The notes under the pieces are model-generated. The model was not told the DNA's origin. It did no database searches and worked only from the letters and a program-made list of their open reading frames with translations. DNA of 64,000 nucleotides. Source: Trichomonas vaginalis G3. Lineage: Eukaryota; Parabasalia; Trichomonadida; Trichomonadidae. A program made the position numbers and the translations under genes. Location of the stretch: assembly GCF_026262505.1 (NCBI RefSeq), contig NC_067207.1, positions 22,660,082-22,724,081 of the forward strand. Direction: 5' to 3'. Below, in pieces: positions 47,683 to 57,284 of the stretch (within the stretch, counting starts at the first letter, position 1; each line of letters starts with the position of its first letter).

Positions 47683-49563
47683 TTAAATATTATTTTGTTT
47701 GATTGAATTATTCAAAATGAACGTATATATCTTCTGGTTGATATAAAATTCTCCATTCCTGAAGCCTGTTATGATTGATTTGATAATTCCGACATCAATT
47801 TCTGAAATTACGCCGTTTGCTTGAACACCTTTGAATCCTTTCCTAATCAGAGCTGATTGTAGTTCAGTAACAAAGTGTACAAGCGCACTCTCAGCATCAG
47901 ACAAATTCACTCGCCATTTGTCAGTAAAAAGTGACAGTAAATTTTCTTTCAATTCAATTGAAGGAAATTTTACAAGCGAAGGAGTCATCAACAACAAATT
48001 TGAGATTATCGAGACATCACCATTATGTGAAGCCATGTCTCCGTCATTAACTTTTATCATCTTCCTGTCTTGTGCCTCATCGATATCCCATGTAAAAATC
48101 GTTCCGTCAACTGTTGGAATTGTCATAAATTCTTGTCCGAGTTTTACCATTGTTTCTGTTGCATCTTCTGAGATCTTGAACTTGTATCCTATTGCCGTAT
48201 CAGCCTGGGAACCTGTATACACGAGTACCGCGCTCACAACAGTGTTCTTGAACCGAGGAAACGCGTAGACCGTGAATCTTGGCAATATAATGTGTCCTTC
48301 ATCAACTCTTGACAAACCTTTGTTTTCTTCGGTTTTGTCGAAAGGAAAAATGAGAAAAGGAGGAACTCTGATTTGTCTTGTCTGCACAAATTCAACGGCA
48401 CTGGATAGCTGTGTCTTCAAATATTTATACCTGGCAGACATCAAATCTGTAACTGCGAAGTTATCCATCATTTTTATAAGTGTTGGTAAATGTAATAATT
48501 TCGCATTAACAATACAAGCGACGAAGAACTGGAATAGTTCATCGGCGCCGACTTCCATGCCTTCCTTTACCATAGCGGTCTTGAGCCAGTCAATGGCTTT
48601 AGAGATAATGACAAAGGATGATGTTGTTGATATAGAAACTGGAATTTTTCGGAGTAAAATCCAAACATGGTTCAGTTTTTTAAGGGGCATCTCAACGCCA
48701 TCGTCATCAAAGCATAGGGAAATGGTGTTGGGTGGTGTGTATTCAAGTGGATCGTAATAATCTTGATTAGGTTGGAAATCAATATTAAATAAATCTGATT
48801 TCTCCTTGTTTATACTTAAACTCGAGATGCCACCTGAAATTATGAGTTTGCAGTTCTGGAAAAATTGGACATCTGTAAGAATATAGTTCTTAAACATCGT
48901 TTTTTGATCTGATAATTTGATATCTCCGACAAAATAGTCAAGAATTACTTCTGAAACGACCATTTTTACGTATGGATTGAGATTTACATGCTTAAGGAGT
49001 TTGAATACTTGCGATATCGTCTTTTGAAAGTTGTCAGGAGTAAATGAAAACATGATTTTCATGAGATCTGTGAAAAATGATTGGTCAAACATCAGTGGAA
49101 GTATGGCATCGAATGGAAAAAACTTAGAAACTGATTCTACTGCTTGGTCTGATGTTGTCACATTTTTAGGTAAAGGGATTCCTGTAATTTGCGACAGTGC
49201 TTCTTGATGCTCTTTGATAACTTCTATAAAAAACGGAATATCAATTGATTTTAATGCATACATGTGAATGCTAATTGCTTGTTTAAAAGGACATACTTCT
49301 TTTACCATTTGTTTCATTACTTTAACGTAATCTACAAGCTTAATATAGAATTGTTGATGCGCACGATGCTCCATTACAATAACATCAATTTCATTTTGAT
49401 CTAAACCTGGAATTTTCGAAATGACATCAATTAGCTGTGAATCAATGATGGCAGCGCAATCAATTTGATACATAAGTCTGGTTGCAGCTTTAATCAAAAA
49501 CTCACTGGCATTCATAAAAAAAATTGGATACAAAAAAAATTCGAATGGTGTGTCATTCCACAT
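47683..49563 (-). CDS. VPS9-domain protein (Rab5-type guanine exchange factor)
   Basis: 626 residues. The central region about 325-410 fits the VPS9 domain: LKTAMVKEGMEVGADELFQF FVACIVNAKLLHLPTLIKMM as adjacent segments, then YKYLKTQLSSAVEFVQ, corresponding to the GADdLxPvlxYvxxxA...L...YyxTxlxSAxxFI pattern. VPS9 proteins activate Rab5-family GTPases on early endosomes. N- and C-terminal parts are not recognised. The residue-1 ATG is used, but the ATG at codon 17 (49515), preceded by a T-rich run, is an alternative. No membrane segment. Convergent with the surface-protein gene. Confidence 0.7.
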   Translation of the reverse strand: MWNDTPFEFFLYPIFFMNASEFLIKAATRLMYQIDCAAIIDSQLIDVISKIPGLDQNEIDVIVMEHRAHQQFYIKLVDYVKVMKQMVKEVCPFKQAISIHMYALKSIDIPFFIEVIKEHQEALSQITGIPLPKNVTTSDQAVESVSKFFPFDAILPLMFDQSFFTDLMKIMFSFTPDNFQKTISQVFKLLKHVNLNPYVKMVVSEVILDYFVGDIKLSDQKTMFKNYILTDVQFFQNCKLIISGGISSLSINKEKSDLFNIDFQPNQDYYDPLEYTPPNTISLCFDDDGVEMPLKKLNHVWILLRKIPVSISTTSSFVIISKAIDWLKTAMVKEGMEVGADELFQFFVACIVNAKLLHLPTLIKMMDNFAVTDLMSARYKYLKTQLSSAVEFVQTRQIRVPPFLIFPFDKTEENKGLSRVDEGHIILPRFTVYAFPRFKNTVVSAVLVYTGSQADTAIGYKFKISEDATETMVKLGQEFMTIPTVDGTIFTWDIDEAQDRKMIKVNDGDMASHNGDVSIISNLLLMTPSLVKFPSIELKENLLSLFTDKWRVNLSDAESALVHFVTELQSALIRKGFKGVQANGVISEIDVGIIKSIITGFRNGEFYINQKIYTFILNNSIKQNNI

Positions 49564-49932
49564 AATATTTTAATGATATGGTTTAATAAAGAAATTATCA
49601 TTCCTATAAAGAAATAATTATAATGATTAGCTATTGGTTTTAATCAATAACTTTCATGATCATCACTAGATATGCTATCCAAATATAAAAGCAATCTGGA
49701 TATTATCATATAACAAAATATTATGCTTACTTTATACTATTTAATGGTGCATATCTCATACTTGGATAAACACCATATATCTTAATGCTACTTGATTTAG
49801 GTTCCCGTGTCAAAAAAACTGAACTGGGATTAAATTTCATTTTCATTCGATTATTTTTACACAGTGATTCCAAAATAATAGACATTCAAATGTCCAAATT
49901 ATAATTTGATGAAAATATAAAAGGTGACAAAA
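49564..49932. other. Divergent intergenic region
   Basis: 369 bp between the VPS9 gene and the RRM gene. It ends with AAAAGGTGACAAAA directly before the ATG at 49933, another instance of the start-proximal GTGACA motif. Nothing else recognised. Confidence 0.4.
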
Positions 49933-50523
49933 ATGGGGAAACAAATTCTACAACTTGAACTAACGAACTTAAGCTTCTTGGTGACCGAAGAAGAACTTAA
50001 AGAGGCCTTTTCAAAATGCGATAACCTTACAGATATCAAAATTCACAAAAACTCCGTTGGATTATCGAAAGGAAGAGGAACAATTAAATTTTCCAAAATC
50101 AGTTCAGCAAAACAAGCTCTGAATACGGTAAATAATCTAAAATTAAAAGGAAGACAAGTAAAAGGTAATTTATTTGTTATTCAAAAACCACAACCTCCTA
50201 AATCAACATCAACTGCTAATCTAAATGCTCAAAATCTACCTCCTCCGATGTTAAGGCCGTCACCTCCTCCACAAAACCAGTCTAGAATTTCTCCACCTCC
50301 ATTACCATCTCAGCAGAGGTTCCCACGCGAAAGATCGAGATCTCCTTTGTATCAAATGTTAGATGACAGAGTTAGAGGTGACTCCCCACGTAGACGCGAA
50401 AGAGATTACAGAGACCCATATCGTAGGGAGATTGATGATAGAGATTTTCGAGATAGAGATGACCGCCTAAGGCCATCAAGAGATAGAGATGATGATCGTG
50501 ATAGGCGTCATGATAGAAGATAA
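49933..50523 (+). CDS. RRM and RS/RD-domain RNA-binding protein (SR-like splicing factor)
   Basis: 196 residues from ATG 49933; a GTG three codons upstream is part of the GTGACA motif, not a start. Residues about 3-78 form an RNA recognition motif: LELTNLSFLVTEEELKEAF (RNP2 region) and SKGRGTIKFS (RNP1 region). Then a proline-rich linker (LPPPMLRPSPPPQN) and a C-terminal RS/RD/RE-rich domain (RERSRSPLY, RDYRDPYRREIDDRDFRDRD). This is the layout of SR or SR-related splicing proteins that bind pre-mRNA in the nucleus. Only one RRM, with a shortened RNP1 lacking the usual aromatic pair, so affinity or specificity may differ. Confidence 0.8.
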   Translation: MGKQILQLELTNLSFLVTEEELKEAFSKCDNLTDIKIHKNSVGLSKGRGTIKFSKISSAKQALNTVNNLKLKGRQVKGNLFVIQKPQPPKSTSTANLNAQNLPPPMLRPSPPPQNQSRISPPPLPSQQRFPRERSRSPLYQMLDDRVRGDSPRRRERDYRDPYRREIDDRDFRDRDDRLRPSRDRDDDRDRRHDRR

Positions 50524-51102
50524 CTCTTTATTATTTATTATTAATACTTTTCATAAAAATTGTTAGTTGTCAACTTGATTTATACTTGAATTTTGATTTT
50601 TTATTCTCTTTAATCAATTTATAAATGAATAAATTGAGATTTTTTTCTTTTTTTGAATAATCATTTGAAATATTTCGGTTTGTATTATCATTCCCGATTT
50701 GGTTACTCGTTAGATCATCTGTAAAAGCATTAATTCGGTGTGCCCAGCCGACGATAGGTAAAACTTATTGCAATGTGTGGAATTGAAAGTTTAGAAGCAT
50801 CCATTATATTAATCTTAATAGCGCTTTTTTGAGAGTGACTTATCGTCAATCTCACACCCTTAAAAGATCGTAAAAAATTTAAATTAAATTTTAAAAGGTG
50901 ATCTTATAATAGTTACAGTTTTCAATAAGTTCTCTACCATCTTCGGAAGATTGTGATACCTTTTAATATCATATTTTATCGATGTCATAGATATTTATTT
51001 ATGTGCAAAAACATTACGGCCTTTAATTTCGGTATAAAGGTGGCACCTGAGTACTAATAAATTGTTGCCAAAATTTATATGTAACAAAATTGACAAAAAA
51101 AA
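50524..51102. other. Intergenic region with a stem-closed non-coding RNA candidate
   Basis: 579 bp without a gene. At 50750-50847 a 98-nt segment is closed by GACGATAGGT and ACTTATCGTC (10 pairs with one GU) and contains GCGCTTTTTTGAG near its 3' side. Its base composition is less AT-biased than the flanks. This could be a small structured RNA; I could not assign it to a known snRNA or snoRNA. Confidence 0.3.
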
Positions 51103-53757
51103 ATGAATGAACCCATTCATGACCCAACACCTATTGAAATTGAAACTCTCAAAGGATTATTTTTAGAAACAGGGCTAAACCCTGAAGCAAATCTGGAATT
51201 AAAAAGAATCGCAAGCCAAGATCAAATTCAATTTTTTTATTCAACTTCAAAAATCATCTCGTCACTCCCAATTCCTAAAAACGATGAAAACTCTGATTCA
51301 AATGAATACCGTATCTTTAAAATCGCAATTTCATTGATCACAAGTTGTCTCAAACCATTTCAGAATTATGATAGAGATATAGATCAAGAATATCTTAATA
51401 GAGTCGTTTCTTCTATTCATAATAACATTTGTATCACATTTTATAACATTTTAGGGTGCCCAATAGATGAAATTCGATCTCAAGCAGCTGTTATTGCTTC
51501 ACAACTTATAAGAATTGACTTAAAGCAAAAAAGGGAAGCAAAATTTGGATTTTCTCAAAAACTTATGGATGATTTTAAAAACACCAATGATAATTTTATT
51601 AAGTTAGGAGATCTCGAAACTTTTATATTATGCATCGAAGAAGATACAATTAATAAAAAAATTAGAGAATATCGAATTTTCGTCATGAATTTGTATGAAA
51701 TTACTCCCATTATTTTTAATTCAAATATTTCTAAGAAAAACAAGATCATTTGCTTAAAAACTTTTCATCTTTTGTTCACAAAAATTAAATTTGAAAGAGT
51801 CAAAAAAGACCTAGCATTTAACTGCTTGACTTTATTATTAAAAGAATTCACAGCAAAGCCAGATTCTATAGAATTTTACACATCATTGTGTTCAGCTACC
51901 AAAGCTATAATCTGTTATTTGATTCCATTTATGACACAAGACATATTTGATCAATTACTCGAAGTAATTAGTTTGAATTATCTTGATGGGGAAACAGATT
52001 TGCAGTTCCTCGCAATGCGAATCAAAATTTGGAAAGCTATTATAAAAACCGAAAAAGAAATACGACAATCTAATTTTTTGCAGCAAATTGCCACTAATCT
52101 TTGCGATGGCCTTCTTGAAACGATTTGTGCCGGAGATTATTCCAATTGTGCTAATGTTGACACTTATTTGGCACAGTATGAAGCTCTGAAAGCTCTAAAA
52201 ATTCTTGGAGAGATGATTCCAGAATATTTGGTTAGTAAAGCTTTCGAAATTTACTCAGAAGTTAGTACAGAAAATTCTAACCAAGTTGTTTTATCCATGT
52301 GTATATTGCAAGTTTTGATTCAAATAAATGAAATTAGTGCACACGAAATTAAAAGGCATATGGATCAAGTTTTTGAAATTTGTCAGAATCCAAATATAGA
52401 TGCAAATACAAAAAATGCATGTCTTAATGTAATGCATTCATTTATCGAATGCAGATTAAATGACGATGAAAACAAAGTTGAAATAATCGAAAAACTGTTT
52501 GCAACATTCGATATCTTATTCCAATCTGGAAATATCCAATTATACTCTAGTATTTTCAAAATATTGGTGGTTTTCTTCGGAGTTTTCAAGCATCTTGACT
52601 ATGATTCTTATGTGCAAGTGCATGCATCTAAATTATACGAAAAAATTGAACAGTATTTGACAATTTCTCAACACACAAACAATGTGGAATTAATTATAGC
52701 TGGATACAAATCTTTGTACGATTTTGTAAAAACTTTAAACTTTTCGGACTTCATTATGCGTATATACTCGATTTACGCACAGAAGTTTCAAGAACATGCT
52801 CAGCAGTTTATTCAAACTAGAGGAATATCAGGAGAAACAGGAATTTTTGAAGGAATTTCTCTTGTTCTGAGAGCAATCTCAGTTAAAATGATCCTCAAAG
52901 TTGAAAATGAAGTTTTCATTGATATTATAGAAATAATATTCCAAACACTTGAAGTTTCGCTAGAACCTTACTTGATTAATCTTTTAGCTCAGCTAGTTGC
53001 ATGTTTGGGACCGGCTTCATCAAATTATGACGAAAAAATATGTCAGATCTACAATTCCTGTATGGAAACAAACAACCTTTTAATCATTTGTAGCTGTTGC
53101 AACCTTATTTCCATTACATTCGAAGAAGCTAACCAGCAAACCAATTATTTGAGAACTGTAGCTATAAATATTTGGGATTCGCTTTATTCCTTCTTCACAA
53201 GCAACTATCCTGGAGACTTAGAAACAGATTATTTCAACTTGATCTTACATGGCCTTACAAGCATGATTTCATTTTTGCCACCCCAATATTTTGTTGAAAA
53301 GAGAGATAATTTCTTCAATTCACTTGACTCGATCACAAGAAATATCCCTAGGTTCAAGAAAATTGACTTCGGCGATGATGATTATTTGGTAACTTTGGCA
53401 CTTCTTTTCCAAGGTTACGGCAAAGTTATTGAGATGTACAGAGAAGATGAACATTCATTAATAATGGATCGAAATAGACAAAATGAGAGCTTTCTTTATG
53501 CAAATCGCCAAAGATATACAACTTTATTCAAAATTGCTGATGAAAACTTTGATTACAACAGTTCAAAAAATGCTGATAATATGGTTGCTGCTTTCTTAAT
53601 ATTCTTGGATGTATTGATCAAAGGAATTGGCCAATCAATTTCGCTGGAACTCAACGCCAAATGGGTTAGGAAATTGTTTGATTTTGCAAGCAGTTCTACA
53701 AATCGCTTTATCAATAATCAAGCATATCATATGAGAGAGAGATATTTAAACTTATAG
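51103..53757 (+). CDS. Importin-beta-like karyopherin (HEAT repeats)
   Basis: 884 residues, all-helical HEAT repeats, no signal or membrane segment. The order resembles importin beta-1/Kap95: an N-terminal repeat with GCPIDEIRSQAAVIASQLIR (compare the x-Q-V-R-x-A-A-A-Q-x-V-A-x-I-A motif), DGETDLQFLAMRIKIWKAII (compare the VQ-LAxEFWSxI segment), an EPYLINLLAQLVACLG segment and a C-terminal GQSISLELNAKWVRKLFDFA. Importin beta (about 861-876 aa) carries cargo through nuclear pores with Ran. Typical acidic-loop residues are not obvious, so another karyopherin or divergent HEAT protein is possible. Intact. Confidence 0.55.
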   Translation: MNEPIHDPTPIEIETLKGLFLETGLNPEANLELKRIASQDQIQFFYSTSKIISSLPIPKNDENSDSNEYRIFKIAISLITSCLKPFQNYDRDIDQEYLNRVVSSIHNNICITFYNILGCPIDEIRSQAAVIASQLIRIDLKQKREAKFGFSQKLMDDFKNTNDNFIKLGDLETFILCIEEDTINKKIREYRIFVMNLYEITPIIFNSNISKKNKIICLKTFHLLFTKIKFERVKKDLAFNCLTLLLKEFTAKPDSIEFYTSLCSATKAIICYLIPFMTQDIFDQLLEVISLNYLDGETDLQFLAMRIKIWKAIIKTEKEIRQSNFLQQIATNLCDGLLETICAGDYSNCANVDTYLAQYEALKALKILGEMIPEYLVSKAFEIYSEVSTENSNQVVLSMCILQVLIQINEISAHEIKRHMDQVFEICQNPNIDANTKNACLNVMHSFIECRLNDDENKVEIIEKLFATFDILFQSGNIQLYSSIFKILVVFFGVFKHLDYDSYVQVHASKLYEKIEQYLTISQHTNNVELIIAGYKSLYDFVKTLNFSDFIMRIYSIYAQKFQEHAQQFIQTRGISGETGIFEGISLVLRAISVKMILKVENEVFIDIIEIIFQTLEVSLEPYLINLLAQLVACLGPASSNYDEKICQIYNSCMETNNLLIICSCCNLISITFEEANQQTNYLRTVAINIWDSLYSFFTSNYPGDLETDYFNLILHGLTSMISFLPPQYFVEKRDNFFNSLDSITRNIPRFKKIDFGDDDYLVTLALLFQGYGKVIEMYREDEHSLIMDRNRQNESFLYANRQRYTTLFKIADENFDYNSSKNADNMVAAFLIFLDVLIKGIGQSISLELNAKWVRKLFDFASSSTNRFINNQAYHMRERYLNL

Positions 53758-54377
53758 AGAATGTCTATAAAAGGTACTATTAATCATTACTTTTTAACTA
53801 TATTTTGACTTGAATTATCATGGGTTTTAATAATAATCATATTTTCCTACGTGTAAATTAATGTGATTTATTGTGCAGAGATCAGGTTCTGTAGAATCAC
53901 CTAATTGTTAAGTGTTAAAGATGTCTCAGGATGAAAAAATCTGATGGTCATATTTGGGATCTTAGAACTGTACCGAAATTTTTTTGCATTGCTTTTTTTG
54001 GGATCATAGAGTTGAGATCTAGCTTAATGGTTGAATTATATTGGGCAGTTCTGGCTACAGTATATATGTGTGTACATAAAATTGCTGAAATTTATATAAA
54101 TATGCCAATTATGTTTCATATAATAATTTATACATATAAACATATTTTAAAAACAGAATGATATCAAGTTTAGATCATTATTAAAATATGTATGACCTTT
54201 GTATCATACTCAAGAATAGAAGACTATTTTAATGAAATTCCATCATTTTATGCTGTTTATGATAATATTTTATGTTCGTTTTATAAATTATTGCATGCAC
54301 ACAACAAATTCATGAAGAATTTCAAATAATGGAAATAAAAGGATGCCGTTTATAAATTTTCGCCTCACGCTTGAAAA
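53758..54377. other. Intergenic region
   Basis: 620 bp. A 76-codon open frame (53931-54161) starts KKSDGHIWDLRTVPKFFCI and ends in low-complexity aromatic/Ile codons; I see no domain and regard it as probably non-coding or relic. The rest is AT-rich. Confidence 0.4.
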
Positions 54378-56594
54378 ATGTTGAAGAAGAATGCGTCTTT
54401 ATCAAAGTTATTGAGCATGGATCTTGATCCAGACCTTCAGAGCCCATCTGATATATCAGAAGATGTGAATGCTGAAGAAGAAAGAAGACTTCTTGAGCAA
54501 TTAAAACAACAAGATCACCTAAATAATCGCGAAAGACAAATGTTAAGGCTTAAAAACAATTCACTAACAGATGAAAACTTCAGACTTAGAAGTATGCTTG
54601 AAGCGCACGGTATTGATCCGAATGGAAGAGCAATGATTAAGATAAGAATGGCCCCGTCATTCAGGGAAACTGATTCTGAGCCAGAATTAGGAAATAATGA
54701 GTTTTCGGATAAATCAGACGATTCTTGTATATCATTACCACCTCCAATTACAAAATTCGAACCATATCCACGAAATAGGTTATCTATTCCGGTTTCTATT
54801 TTTGAAAGAGAGCAAAATGATACATTTACTGCAGAAATTCAGACAGAGCCATATCAAATCGACTTCGAACACATGGGATCTTCAGTTGAACTGTCATCAT
54901 CTACATCAGGATTTACATTTGAGGATAGTTCAACACCTTCCAAAGTTACCCCTACTAAATCTTCACAAAGAAGTTCAAAATCAAGCTATTCATCAGCAAA
55001 ACAGAATGTCTCTGATTCAACATTCAATTTATCATCAAGCTCTGCAAATTCAACTCCAGTTTCGTTTAAATCATCAATTTCAACTAAATCCTCACATCAT
55101 TCTAGCAAATCTAATAAATCTAGTTCATTTAATATCTCTTCTAGTTCAGAATTGCGTTCTTCGTCCTCAAAAAGAAATAATTCCACTACAAAATCTTCAT
55201 CTTTTGGAACTCCAGTTTCAAAGCCATCATACAATGATTCATTATCAGACATTTCATCTTCTCCTATTATTACATCATCTAGGTCATCAAAGAGCTCTAA
55301 ATCATCACTCGATTCTGATCAAAAATCTACAAAATCAAGCATTACATTTAACAGCTCAATTGATCAACCAAAGAAGAAATCTGAATCTTCTTATTCATCT
55401 TTATTGACTCCTTCAAAAGAATCCCAGAGTTTTGATTCATCAAATGAAATCAAAACTAAAGAATTTAATACGAAATCTAATTCTTCTTCTTCTTTCTTAG
55501 ATACAACACAAGATTCTTCATTACCCAAAAAGACATCCTCATTCTTAGAAACATCTAAACAAGAAAATGATTCGTTATTATCTCTTGAATCTTTTCGTGA
55601 ATCAATTAGTCAGATGAAGAAACCAATTAAGTCATTCATGAAGAAGAAAGAATCAATTGAATCTGATTCAGAATACGAATCAGAACCAAGTTGGATGAAA
55701 ACAAGTAGTGGAGATGAAGAATCAGAAGAAACTCCAGTCAAGAAATCTGAAACTGTTGTCTCATTATCATCTGATTCTGATTCAGACTTTTTGTCGTCAA
55801 TGAGTAAATCATCGCATAAAAAAGCTATCAGAACAAAAGTTGTAAAAGCTGATAGTGAATCTGATGAAAGTTGCAGTGAATCTCATTCAACTTATTATTC
55901 TGACTCTGATGTTTCATCTGATTATGATTCCGAAAGTGAGGAAAATATCAAAACTCGTAAGAAATCAAAGAAAAACTCAATTTCTGAATCTTTGTCTTCT
56001 TATTCAAGTGATGATTTTGAAGTTAACAGTAAGAAGAACAATATTAATGAGTACTTAAAACATGAAACAAAGAGACTCCCTGTTCAACAATCTTCTTCTT
56101 CTTCTGATTCTGAATTCTCAACATCAGAATTATTAAGTGATGATGATGACGAAAAAGAAATTCAAATGAAAAATAAGAAGTGCAAGAAATCTGATGCTAA
56201 AAAATCAAAGAAAGAAAAGATTCAGCCAAAGAAGATTAAAGCTGAAAATCAGGAAGACAATGAAATCGATATTATTGATTATATCGAAAAGAAACGCGAA
56301 ACATCAAAGAAGATTCTTGATAACTTCGAATTTTTTGTTGCAATTAAATTCGAAGAAATGGATAGAATTCTTAATTATGTAAATTCAAAGCCAAACACGC
56401 CAAAACAAGAAACTCTAAAGGATAAAATGGCTCTGATAAGAGATTCTTTGAAAGATGATGTAAATAAGAAAAAGATTTTAAATTACATCAAAAAATACCA
56501 AATAGATTTTCTCAAGAAATGTAAAAACTTCCAAAAGGCTGATGCACTTTGGATGATCGAACGTGCTAAAAAGCAAATTGAAATCTCTGTTTAA
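54378..56594 (+). CDS. Serine-rich low-complexity protein with coiled-coil N-terminus
   Basis: 738 residues. The N-terminus (about 30-75) forms a short coiled coil, EEERRLLEQLKQQDHLNNRE RQMLRLKNNSLTDEN as successive segments. Residues about 150-430 are extremely Ser/Lys/Thr rich (SSKSSKSS-type), 430-620 alternate acidic and Ser-rich clusters (DSDSDFLSS, SDSDVSSDYDSESEEN) likely heavily phosphorylated, and the last 110 residues are folded and helical (DNFEFFVAIKFEEMDRILNY; ILNYIKKYQIDFLKKCKNFQ). The composition recalls nucleolar Nopp140-type proteins, but no signature motif is present. Unknown function. Intact. Confidence 0.7.
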   Translation: MLKKNASLSKLLSMDLDPDLQSPSDISEDVNAEEERRLLEQLKQQDHLNNRERQMLRLKNNSLTDENFRLRSMLEAHGIDPNGRAMIKIRMAPSFRETDSEPELGNNEFSDKSDDSCISLPPPITKFEPYPRNRLSIPVSIFEREQNDTFTAEIQTEPYQIDFEHMGSSVELSSSTSGFTFEDSSTPSKVTPTKSSQRSSKSSYSSAKQNVSDSTFNLSSSSANSTPVSFKSSISTKSSHHSSKSNKSSSFNISSSSELRSSSSKRNNSTTKSSSFGTPVSKPSYNDSLSDISSSPIITSSRSSKSSKSSLDSDQKSTKSSITFNSSIDQPKKKSESSYSSLLTPSKESQSFDSSNEIKTKEFNTKSNSSSSFLDTTQDSSLPKKTSSFLETSKQENDSLLSLESFRESISQMKKPIKSFMKKKESIESDSEYESEPSWMKTSSGDEESEETPVKKSETVVSLSSDSDSDFLSSMSKSSHKKAIRTKVVKADSESDESCSESHSTYYSDSDVSSDYDSESEENIKTRKKSKKNSISESLSSYSSDDFEVNSKKNNINEYLKHETKRLPVQQSSSSSDSEFSTSELLSDDDDEKEIQMKNKKCKKSDAKKSKKEKIQPKKIKAENQEDNEIDIIDYIEKKRETSKKILDNFEFFVAIKFEEMDRILNYVNSKPNTPKQETLKDKMALIRDSLKDDVNKKKILNYIKKYQIDFLKKCKNFQKADALWMIERAKKQIEISV

Positions 56595-56690
56595 ATATAT
56601 AATTTTTGTTTTCTATTTCCTAAATTGTTTATTTTACCATATGTTAATCACTGTTTTTCTTATCCTTGAATTGAATCGAGCTTGCTCACC

Positions 56691-57220
56691 CAATAAACTT
56701 TTTACTCGTTCTCTGATCGACAAAGAGCCAGAGAACAGCATCCAAAGTTATCTGAATTTCCTTCCTTATTTGAGGAACACCCAGATATCTTCAGCATTAA
56801 CGAGTTACAGACATATTCTCTCATTCTTTACGGGCCAAGAACTACAACTACATTATACTAGGGCAAAATTTTTCTCTACATTAAATGAGGGACTTTGGAA
56901 AAATTTTATCCTATATGATTAATTATAGAATCCTAGGCCTTTTGGGAACCAGAAAAGCGTACATTAAGGCAATGTTCATTACGAAAATTCTCGTCGAATG
57001 AGAGATTTCGTAATGAATATTGACCCTCAATGGCTCATAGAGTAGTACAATAGTCCACTAGGGCAATTACGAATAACTAATATCGCTAGAAGCCACACTC
57101 TCCTAGCATATGGGCTGCATAGATATTGTGCATCTGGCTTGAAGAATCTTTTGACTGAAATAACAAAAATTATAATTACATACATCAATTCAAGCAAATT
57201 TGAATTCAATCAAAAATAAT
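56691..57220 (+). pseudogene. Decayed gene remnant
   Basis: Coding character persists across frames: SDRQRAREQHPKLSEFPSLF EEHPDIFSINELQTYSLILY (two adjacent segments, about 56715-56850) ends at a TAG; later, in another frame, MRDFVMNIDPQWLIE, an in-frame TAG, then YNSPLGQLRITNIARSHTLL and AYGLHRYCASGLKNLL to a stop near 57220. The middle includes a 23-bp hairpin. At least one frameshift and two stops are present. Family not recognised; it may belong to an expanded host gene family or an old transposon. Confidence 0.4.
56970..57022. repeat. Isolated hairpin, 23-bp arms
   Basis: CAATGTTCATTACGAAAATT (left arm, continuing CTC) pairs with a right arm ending TTTCGTAATGAATATTG across a 7-nt loop, with two mismatches or wobble positions. 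It lies in the middle of the decayed remnant. It lacks the class A and class B cores of the hairpin arrays. Confidence 0.7.
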
Positions 57221-57284
57221 GTTAATTTTCGGTAGAATAATCTAATACAAAAACATTTATTAAATAAAAAATAAAAAATAAAAT

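Noticed and set aside
53931-54161. 76-codon open frame as a gene
   Set aside because: No domain, poor codon character and an Ile/Tyr/Met low-complexity end.
54697-55407. 236-codon frame inside the serine-rich gene
   Set aside because: A His/Leu/Gln-rich shift frame of the repetitive Ser/Lys codons; no start context or domain.
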